This document shows positions 1-5,125 of a DNA stretch of 6,638 bases, one piece after another. Below the pieces are notes generated by a model, which did not search any database, was not told the DNA's origin, and saw only the letters and a program-made list of their open reading frames with translations. The stretch comes from G963664225 sp964538065. GTDB lineage: Bacteria > Verrucomicrobiota > Verrucomicrobiia > Limisphaerales > UBA1319. The DNA lies in assembly GCA_964538065.1 (NCBI GenBank), contig CAZIDG010000164.1, forward strand, positions 1 through 6,638, given 5' to 3'. The position numbers were made by a program, and so were the translations under genes. Each line of letters opens with the position of its first letter. The first letter of the stretch is position 1.

Positions 1-287
1 CCACCGAAACCGCCACGACCGCCACCCGCGGGACGTTCCTCACGGGGACGAGCGACATTGACCACGATGTTGCGGCCATCCAGGGGCTTGTCGTTCAGAG
101 CGGCAACCGCAGCCTGGGCGGCTTCTTCTGTTTCCATGGTGACGAATGCGAAACCACGGGAACGACCACTCATGCGATCCATCATCAAGCTGACTTCGGT
201 CACCGTACCCTGTTGGGCAAAGAGATCCTGAAGGTCGTTTTCAGTTGTATTATAGGAGAGATTCCCCACGTATAACTTATTGTTCAT
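1..287 (-). CDS. RRM-domain RNA-binding protein, glycine-rich tail (3' end beyond window)
   Basis: The first 95 codons of a small RNA-binding protein are visible; the gene runs off the window at its 3' end. One RNA recognition motif fills residues 3-80. RNP-2 is LYVGNL (5-10) and RNP-1 is RGFAFVTM (44-51), with aromatic positions intact, so single-stranded RNA binding is expected. After about residue 82 the chain turns into a tail rich in Gly, Arg and Pro (PAGGGRGGFG), as in the short bacterial and cyanobacterial RRM proteins linked to cold or stress responses and mRNA handling. The ATG at 287 gives the normal family start (MNNKLYVGNL). No strong Shine-Dalgarno sequence precedes it. It is on the same strand as the upstream exporter operon but is separated from it by 388 bases, so it is probably transcribed on its own. 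The family call is secure; the cellular role is not. Confidence 0.93.
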   Translation of the reverse strand, partial: MNNKLYVGNLSYNTTENDLQDLFAQQGTVTEVSLMMDRMSGRSRGFAFVTMETEEAAQAAVAALNDKPLDGRNIVVNVARPREERPAGGGRGGFG

Positions 288-329
288 GTTGAACTTATAT
301 GTTGACTAGCTGCTTCTTATCCACCTGTC

Positions 330-342
330 CCCGATTTTCGGG
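330..342 (-). repeat. Short hairpin in the presumed leader of the RRM gene
   Basis: On the minus strand this reads CCCGA-AAA-TCGGG, a perfect 5-base-pair stem with a 3-base loop, whose near edge is 42 bases upstream of the RRM start codon. If the transcript covers it, it would form a small stem in the 5' leader. No T-run follows, so it does not look like an intrinsic terminator. It could equally be chance. Confidence 0.4.
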
Positions 343-565
343 TTTCAAATCTATCACTGAACACAAGTCCACCTGAAGATCTTCCAGTTCGTGAAATCAA
401 ATATCAAACTAGGCGGACGTAGTATCCCGCTCCCCCGCCCACAGCGCAAACAAATAGTGAAAATATCTTCATCAAGGGAAAACCGACGGCTTTCCATTTC
501 AAAACGTATCATCCACAGCATTAGTTAGTTCCATGTATTTTGATCATCTCAGATGGAACGATTCG

Positions 566-597
566 ATTCCGGGCAGTTTTGTGCCAATATCCGGAAT
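566..597. repeat. Inverted repeat ATTCCGG / CCGGAAT, 18-base spacer
   Basis: Perfect 7-base arms at 566-572 and 591-597 enclose an 18-base spacer. The element lies about 80-110 bases past the stop codon of the ABC ATPase. The surrounding sequence also carries two similar direct copies, GGAACGATTC (555-564) and GGAACGGATTC (601-611). It could be a protein-binding site or an RNA stem near the 3' end of the operon. There is no T-tract on the minus strand after it, so a classical Rho-independent terminator is not supported. Confidence 0.4.
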
Positions 598-627
598 GCC
601 GGAACGGATTCAGAGGTTGTGAACCCA

Positions 628-662
628 TTTGACAAAGGCGCTTGAAAGGCAAATTCGTCAAA
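628..662. repeat. Weak inverted repeat TTTGAC / GTCAAA just after the ATPase stop
   Basis: Six-base arms at 628-633 and 657-662 flank 23 bases that include a direct repeat (GCCTTTCAAGC and GCCTTTGTCAA on the minus strand). The element starts 13 bases after the stop codon of the last operon gene, where a transcript end would be expected. The arms are short and the loop long, and there is no following T-run, so the terminator role is only a possibility. Confidence 0.25.
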
Positions 663-675
663 GCCTCGGGTCTGC

Positions 676-1380
676 TTATGGATTGGTTTTCAATCGACCA
701 TCCTCCATTTCATGAATTCGGTCGAAGACATCCAATGCCCTGTGATCATGTGTCACAACAAGAACTGCAGCACCACTCTCGTGTGCAACCTTCCGGAACA
801 ATTCCATAACTTGCCGCCCTCGATGGCTGTCGAGCGCTGCGGTAGGCTCGTCGGCCAAGATCAGACTGGGCCGGTTGGCAAGCGCTCGGGCCACAGCCAC
901 TCGTTGTTGCTGGCCACCAGACAGCGCCTCTGGAAAGTTATGTGCCCGATCAGCCACCCCAAGATACGCGAGCAACTCCAGCGCGCGAACACGGGCCTCA
1001 CGCTGCGAGACATCATTGATTTCCATTGCGACCGCAACGTTCTCGACCGCGCTCAGGAACGGAATGAGATTCGCCTTTTGAAAAACGAATCCAAGATGCT
1101 GGCGGCGAAATGCCCTTAAATCCATCAAGGCAGCATTCCCATCCATCACCAACTGGCCCCCGATGATTATTTTACCGGAAGTGGGTGGGTTAATGAGTCC
1201 AATCGCCGTAAGTAATGTGGATTTACCAGCGCCGCTAGGTCCCAGCAATGCCGCCACCTCTCCCTGTGCCACGCTCAACGAAACATCTTCCATGGCCACA
1301 ACCTCCGTATTGCCAGAGCCATACACCTTGGTGAGTTTGATGGTCTCAACGGCAGATATGTCCTTGGCAATGTTTCTCAT
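676..1380 (-). CDS. ABC exporter ATPase, MacB/DevA/LolD-like
   Basis: A 234-residue nucleotide-binding subunit that would power the adjacent FtsX-type permease from the cytoplasmic face of the inner membrane. All ABC motifs are present: Walker A GPSGAGKST (47-55), Q-loop glutamine 101 in FVFQKANLIPFLS, signature LSGGQQQR (153-160), Walker B LILADEPT (173-180) with the catalytic glutamate 178, D-loop ALD (182-184) and H-loop histidine 211. The LNLIPFL-type stretch after the Q-loop and the length match the MacB/LolD/DevA group rather than importers. The ATG at 1380 overlaps the permease stop by ATGA, which supports both this start and translational coupling. It is the last gene of the operon. 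The class is clear; the substrate cannot be deduced from the ATPase. Confidence 0.95.
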   Translation of the reverse strand: MRNIAKDISAVETIKLTKVYGSGNTEVVAMEDVSLSVAQGEVAALLGPSGAGKSTLLTAIGLINPPTSGKIIIGGQLVMDGNAALMDLRAFRRQHLGFVFQKANLIPFLSAVENVAVAMEINDVSQREARVRALELLAYLGVADRAHNFPEALSGGQQQRVAVARALANRPSLILADEPTAALDSHRGRQVMELFRKVAHESGAAVLVVTHDHRALDVFDRIHEMEDGRLKTNP

Positions 1381-2588
1381 GACAGCACCTTGTTGGGTTC
1401 CACACTCATGGCCTTCCAGATGCCAAGCAAGCTGGCAAGCACCGAGATGCTCAGTACGATCGCCGCAAGGGACAACAAGTCATGTGTCTCGATCACCACC
1501 AAGCGCGGAAACAGCGGAAAGGCAAACGTTCCCAACCAATAAGCCAGCCCATATCCGAGTGCGCCGATGAGCAACGCCTGTTGGAGAATCAGGCCCACGA
1601 TAACGCCATTACGCGCGCCCATAAGCTTGAGCATGGCGATATCGTGGATTTTATCCAGAGTCAACGTATAGAGAATGAGCGCCATGATGATGGCGGAAAT
1701 GATGATGAGAAGAGCCCGGAACAAACCCAGTTGCCGTCTAGCTTTATCCACCATACCTGCGAGTAGCAAATCCACCTGCTGTTGGGTCGAATAGACAGTG
1801 ATGTCAGGCCAGCCGGCAAATATTTCGGCCACCTGCGCCGCGTCTGCCCCTGGCTGAAGCCTGACCATTACCGCGCTCACCTGCAACGGGGCCAGGGCGG
1901 GAATCCCAGCATTGGGACCCACTGCACGCTCCAACAATAGAGGTTGTGTCTGGCCAATGTCTTCGGCCTCGGCTCTTGCACGTCTTGCCTGTCGTTCCAT
2001 ACGCACGGCCTCCCCTGAGACATCGAACTGGATGGCCTCGGCATCACTCACGGTAAAAAAACACAAGCCATCGCCACTCGTCCCAACCATTCCCTTCGTC
2101 AATCCCACAACTTCATAGACATCCCGACCCAGCTTGAGTTTTTCCCCCAACGTCAAACCGAGTGAGCGATCGGCAATCATTTCATAGTGTGCTTGATTCA
2201 ACGGGAGTCCAGCAACCAATGGAATCCAACTCCCGCGATCTTCCGGCCATGCCAATCCCTGCACCACGATGCGAAGAGGTCTGCCGCAATGTTCGCGTTG
2301 GATCGTATGAGATACAAAACGGCGGGCACTGTCCACGCCAGGCACAGCACGGGCGCGATCTTCGAGATTCGCGGGCACACGGGATATTTCCGCGAATGGC
2401 CCCCGTGTGTTGCCTTGAACCAGCCAAAGGTCCGCGCCAATATTGTCAACGAGCAATGTCGCTTCGCGAATGAGACCGCGATAAATGCCGCCCATGCCCA
2501 TGACAATCATCAGCAAAAGGCTAATGCCGAGGGTTGTCAGCGCAAAACGTCCGAAACTGTGGCGAATGTCTTTAGTGGCAAGATTCAT
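1377..2588 (-). CDS. ABC exporter permease, FtsX family, DevC/MacB-type
   Basis: A 403-residue inner-membrane subunit with the four-helix layout of FtsX/MacB/DevC permeases: TM1 at about 15-35, a large periplasmic domain at about 36-288, then TM2 (289-309), TM3 (328-352) and TM4 (369-391). The segment DIAMLKLMGARNGVI (316-330) between TM2 and TM3 and the closing SVEPNKVL (395-402) are typical of the C-terminal FtsX domain. Such permeases work by mechanotransmission with a periplasmic adaptor, driven by a cytoplasmic ATPase, and do not carry substrate through the membrane as classical ABC exporters do. Its start overlaps the adaptor stop by ATGA and its stop overlaps the ATPase start the same way. 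Length and the absence of a fused ATPase favour the DevC-like split arrangement over MacB proper, where ATPase and permease are one chain. Confidence 0.93.
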   Translation of the reverse strand: MNLATKDIRHSFGRFALTTLGISLLLMIVMGMGGIYRGLIREATLLVDNIGADLWLVQGNTRGPFAEISRVPANLEDRARAVPGVDSARRFVSHTIQREHCGRPLRIVVQGLAWPEDRGSWIPLVAGLPLNQAHYEMIADRSLGLTLGEKLKLGRDVYEVVGLTKGMVGTSGDGLCFFTVSDAEAIQFDVSGEAVRMERQARRARAEAEDIGQTQPLLLERAVGPNAGIPALAPLQVSAVMVRLQPGADAAQVAEIFAGWPDITVYSTQQQVDLLLAGMVDKARRQLGLFRALLIIISAIIMALILYTLTLDKIHDIAMLKLMGARNGVIVGLILQQALLIGALGYGLAYWLGTFAFPLFPRLVVIETHDLLSLAAIVLSISVLASLLGIWKAMSVEPNKVLS

Positions 2589-3757
2589 GGTAATTTAATG
2601 CGCAGCCCGTCGCGAAGTGATGACTGTCTGGTTTCACGCGGTGCCACCACTTTATCACCCTGGGAAAGGCCCTCGGTAACTTCCATCAACTTACGCCCAC
2701 TCAATCCAAGAGTGATTGAACGCCATGTCGCTCTGCCGTTATCGGAAACAAACACGCCAGGCCGGCCTCCACGCCATAGTATGAATTCTGGCGGAACCCC
2801 CAATACCTGTTGTTTGCATGCTGTCTCAATAAAAACCTCCGCACGCTGGCCTATGGTCCACTGTTTCGGGAGCACATTCACCCGCACGTCCACCAGAAAC
2901 TCGTGCGTCTCACGATCAGTCTCCCGCCCAAGGCGGGAAACTTTGCCTGGATAATTTCTGTCTGGTTCTGAGCGAAACACCACCCGGACGGGTTGGCCTA
3001 CAGCCAATCCCCCCATGGCCGATTCATCGACCCAGGACGAGATCCAGATTTCATTGGTCGAGATGATCTGCAGCAGGGAAGAGCCGGGTATCACCACACT
3101 GCCAGGATCACGATCACGCCGCACGACCAGTCCATCGTACGGACTGAGTAGCCTGGTGAAGGTCAACCGTTCCTTCTGATAGGCAAGATTCTTTTCGGCC
3201 ATCACCACTTGGTCTCCGGCTTCAATATTGGCGGCTTGGGAACGTTTAACCTCGGCTTCGGCCACTTGCATTGCCTCGACAGCTTTGTCGAACGCATCCT
3301 GCGATGCAATTTTTGTGACCATCAAATCGGACACACGTTTATGATTCAACTGTGCCTGTTTTTCCACCGCAGCCGCGCGATCTCCTTCTGCCCGAACACG
3401 CTCTGCAGTGGATTTGGCCGCAGCGAGAGCGGCGTCGGCAACTTCGACCTGACGTTTGAGTTCGCCGTCATCCAATCGCGCGAGCAACTGCCCGGCTTTC
3501 ACACTGTCGTTTTGGTCCACCAACACTTCATCCAGACGTTCCTGAATCCGCGAGGTAATGGTGGTTTTTATGCGGGCTTCAAGTGTACCCGTCCCCATAA
3601 CCTCGGTTGTGATGATGCTCGGTTTGACTTCGTGGACCTTGACGGGCACTGGGGCCCTTATCACGCGATGAACGACAAAAACAACAATTGCCGCCATCAC
3701 GAGCACCTTGGTGTATTTTCGGAGGACCGTGACAAAATGAGAGGAAGCAGTTTTCAT
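2585..3757 (-). CDS. Periplasmic adaptor (membrane fusion protein), HlyD/MacA/DevB-like
   Basis: A 390-residue adaptor that would link the FtsX-type permease to an outer-membrane channel. It has an N-terminal membrane anchor (about 17-33), the first half of a lipoyl-like domain (about 66-97, including DSVKAGQLLARLDD), a long Ala/Glu/Lys/Gln-rich coiled-coil hairpin (about 98-198), the second lipoyl half (about 199-231, LLSPYDGLVVRRDRDPG), a beta-barrel (about 235-315) and a membrane-proximal domain up to 390. I chose the ATG at 3757, 26 bases after the stop of the CcdA-like gene. An in-frame ATG at 3838 would add 27 residues that overlap that gene by 55 bases, are Trp/Cys-rich and do not look like an adaptor N-terminus. 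No strong Shine-Dalgarno sequence marks either start. The stop overlaps the permease start (ATGA). There is no lipobox cysteine, so anchoring would be by the helix. Confidence 0.92.
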   Translation of the reverse strand: MKTASSHFVTVLRKYTKVLVMAAIVVFVVHRVIRAPVPVKVHEVKPSIITTEVMGTGTLEARIKTTITSRIQERLDEVLVDQNDSVKAGQLLARLDDGELKRQVEVADAALAAAKSTAERVRAEGDRAAAVEKQAQLNHKRVSDLMVTKIASQDAFDKAVEAMQVAEAEVKRSQAANIEAGDQVVMAEKNLAYQKERLTFTRLLSPYDGLVVRRDRDPGSVVIPGSSLLQIISTNEIWISSWVDESAMGGLAVGQPVRVVFRSEPDRNYPGKVSRLGRETDRETHEFLVDVRVNVLPKQWTIGQRAEVFIETACKQQVLGVPPEFILWRGGRPGVFVSDNGRATWRSITLGLSGRKLMEVTEGLSQGDKVVAPRETRQSSLRDGLRIKLP

Positions 3758-3783
3758 GAATCGTTGTAATGAGGTATCCACGC

Positions 3784-4482
3784 CTACGAGGCCGTGTAGA
3801 CAAGCCATATTCCACCAAGAATCACAAGAACGCCGCAAGCGTATTTAACCATCGTGACGCCTTTGGATTGTTCGTTCCAGTTGAGATACTTTTGAACCAC
3901 TTCGGTGAAGGTCCCCGCCAGAACAATGACTGAACAATGGCCCATCCCGTAGGCCAGCAGAAGTGATGCGCCATAGAGAGGCGCGGTCTTGGACAACTTA
4001 AAAGTCATGGCGAGCATCGGAGCCATGTAAGCGAAGGTGCATGGGCCCAGTGCGATGCCGAACACCAAACCGAGTATAAAAGCGGCAAGCAGCCCTTTGC
4101 GTCTCATATTGACCTGGCCCGGTCCGGACCATGGCATGGAAACGACTCCAAGCAGATACAGTCCCACCGCGAAAAATATAACCGCCACGAGGTAATTACC
4201 CCATGCCCCCACGTCACCCATCATCCTCCCGGCTGTCGCAGTTATGGCTCCTATGACCGCAATCGTGATGAGAATGCCCACTGCAAACAAGGTGGCGATG
4301 CCACATGCTCGCCAGGCGGTAACTCGTCCCTGACCACTAATAAAACCAACAATGAGCGGGATGCTGGCAAGGTGGCAAGGGCTTAGAATAACACTCAGTA
4401 TGCCCCATGCGAATGACGCACTCAGCGCGATGGCAGGCGCTCCTTCGACAGCATGACTCAAAGTGATGAAGACCTGTTCCAT
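3784..4482 (-). CDS. CcdA-like membrane electron carrier (cytochrome c biogenesis / DsbD transmembrane family)
   Basis: A 232-residue, very hydrophobic protein with about six membrane segments, the normal size and topology of the CcdA family. The paired redox cysteines are visible in the two halves: C36 in LSPCHLASIPLIVGF and C148 in ALGPCTFAYMAPML. In CcdA/DsbD proteins this pair takes electrons from cytoplasmic thioredoxin and passes them to periplasmic thioredoxin-like proteins. Such a partner, with a CIPC motif, is encoded two genes upstream. Further cysteines at 60, 183 and 216 are not part of the core pair. The ATG at 4482 starts 3 bases after the stop of the preceding 72-codon frame and in the same reading frame. 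There is no Shine-Dalgarno sequence, so translation may depend on coupling. The adaptor gene follows after 26 bases. A role in cytochrome c maturation is less likely here, since no other ccm or res genes are visible. Confidence 0.92.
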   Translation of the reverse strand: MEQVFITLSHAVEGAPAIALSASFAWGILSVILSPCHLASIPLIVGFISGQGRVTAWRACGIATLFAVGILITIAVIGAITATAGRMMGDVGAWGNYLVAVIFFAVGLYLLGVVSMPWSGPGQVNMRRKGLLAAFILGLVFGIALGPCTFAYMAPMLAMTFKLSKTAPLYGASLLLAYGMGHCSVIVLAGTFTEVVQKYLNWNEQSKGVTMVKYACGVLVILGGIWLVYTAS

Positions 4483-4485
4483 ATG

Positions 4486-4704
4486 TTACAAATGGTCTGT
4501 TGAGAAAGGGACTCTTACACCGGTTGTGCAGACTGTCGTGGACTCGCCTGCCAATGGCACCTCACTACGCATCTGAACGGTTGCATTGCTGCGGTCATGA
4601 TCCGCTTCGTGCAAGCGGAGACAAACTCCGCGCTTACCGAAGACAATTACAGACAGCGTCTTCTGCACCGGCCTGGCTAGAACGCACTGAACCAGGCACC
4701 TCAT
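4486..4704 (-). CDS. Small hypothetical protein (72 aa), unrecognised
   Basis: I do not recognise this frame. Its position argues for reality: its ATG overlaps the stop of the DGC gene by ATGA, and its TAA ends 3 bases before the ATG of the CcdA-like gene, filling an otherwise unusual 218-base gap in a tight operon. By rough hand count G occupies the first codon position in about a third of the codons (25 of 71), more than in the second position (about 17), which is the pattern of real genes. The product starts MRCLVQC and has cysteines at 3, 7, 28 and 59, with a short hydrophobic patch near 16-22 and a charged middle (HEADHDR). It has no clear signal peptide or membrane helix. It could be a small cysteine-bearing partner of its neighbours, a decayed gene, or simply an open spacer that keeps ribosomes moving into the next gene. 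Confidence 0.45.
   Translation of the reverse strand: MRCLVQCVLARPVQKTLSVIVFGKRGVCLRLHEADHDRSNATVQMRSEVPLAGESTTVCTTGVRVPFSTDHL
4601..4635 (-). repeat. Three-segment set of mutually exclusive hairpins inside the 72-codon frame
   Basis: On the minus strand the segment CTCCGCTT (4620-4613) can pair in two ways. Downstream, TCCGCTT (4619-4613) and AAGCGGA (4607-4601) give a perfect 7-base-pair stem with a 5-base loop. Upstream, it can pair with AAGCGCGGAG (4635-4626), leaving a 2-base bulge and a 5-base loop. The two stems exclude each other, as in attenuator or translational-switch layouts. Neither is followed by a T-run. The element lies about 120 bases before the CcdA-like start codon. The pairing is visible; a regulatory role is only inferred. 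Confidence 0.35.
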
Positions 4705-5087
4705 GCTTCAAGCATGCTTGCGGCCTTGTCCGCGACCAATTGAATGCGATCTGGAGTTGGCCCCCCCTGGCCTTTTTCCAACCCCAAAGTTTTCAACTGG
4801 AGGTGCTCAAATGTACTGATACCGGCCTGAAGCAGGGTGTTTTTAGCGCACTCGGCAGGGCAGCCATCAATTGCCAATATCTTCTGTGCCAGGCCGGTGT
4901 TACTGATGATATCAGGCACACGTCCCCCCACCCCAGCCAAACAGTACATCCTTCCCTTGCCTTCTACGGTTAGCAGGCGGGCAACCCGGTCGGTTATCTC
5001 GCCCACATCAGACGCCCCAGAACATGAAAAAATAAGTTTCGGGGCGGCCGCGCAAAGGCAAGCATTGGTAACAGTGTTATCATTCAT
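4701..5087 (-). CDS. DGC-domain putative zinc-binding protein
   Basis: A 128-residue small protein of the DGC family, named for its Asp-Gly-Cys motif and described as putatively zinc-binding. The motif is seen as AIDGCPAEC (72-80), giving DGC at 74-76 and a second cysteine at 80. The other conserved pieces are FSCSGASDVGEI (20-31) with C22, and MYCLAGVGGRVPDI (47-60) with C49. C10 and C12 form an additional N-terminal CxC. There is no signal peptide, so it should be cytoplasmic. The start is fixed by an in-frame TGA two codons before the ATG. The gene follows the thioredoxin fusion after 38 bases, and its stop overlaps the next frame by ATGA. Family members are often seen beside redox and metal-handling genes, which fits here, but the biochemical activity of the family is not well defined. 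Metal binding is the likely role, with the identity of the metal open. Confidence 0.88.
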   Translation of the reverse strand: MNDNTVTNACLCAAAPKLIFSCSGASDVGEITDRVARLLTVEGKGRMYCLAGVGGRVPDIISNTGLAQKILAIDGCPAECAKNTLLQAGISTFEHLQLKTLGLEKGQGGPTPDRIQLVADKAASMLEA

Positions 5088-5125
5088 GGAAAATCAACGG
5101 TCAATTGCATGCATGATGCCAGTTC

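Larger units (their letters stand above)
288..675. other. Intergenic region, 388 bases, no convincing gene
   Basis: This stretch lies between the stop of the ABC ATPase gene and the start of the RRM gene, both on the minus strand. I see no long reading frame with a recognisable product. It should hold the 3' end of the operon and the promoter and leader of the RRM gene, but I could not identify a convincing -35/-10 pair or a stem followed by a T-tract. It contains several short inverted repeats (listed separately), a 10-base palindrome at 375-384 (GAAGATCTTC), and a 22-codon frame at 404-472 of doubtful reality. Confidence 0.7.

Noticed and set aside
330..342. Rho-independent terminator
   Set aside because: The stem is only 5 base pairs and no T-run follows it on the minus strand. 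On the plus strand there is no gene that would need it.
676..2588. MacB as a single gene interrupted by a frameshift
   Set aside because: ATPase and permease each have complete motifs, their own starts and stops and an ATGA overlap, and the order (permease then ATPase) is opposite to that inside MacB. Two intact DevC/DevA-like genes explain the data better.
2187..2954. Open frame of 255 codons on the plus strand
   Set aside because: It lies across the adaptor-permease junction, opposite two well-supported genes, and its product is rich in Arg, His and Ser without any known motif.
3758..3838. Longer start of the adaptor gene at 3838
   Set aside because: It would add 27 residues overlapping the CcdA-like gene by 55 bases, with a sequence unlike an adaptor N-terminus. 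The ATG at 3757 places the membrane anchor where the family has it.
4500..4973. Open frame of 157 codons on the plus strand opposite the 72-codon frame and the DGC gene
   Set aside because: More than half of it is antisense to the secure DGC gene, and the product has no recognisable feature. The minus-strand frame has the better positional evidence.
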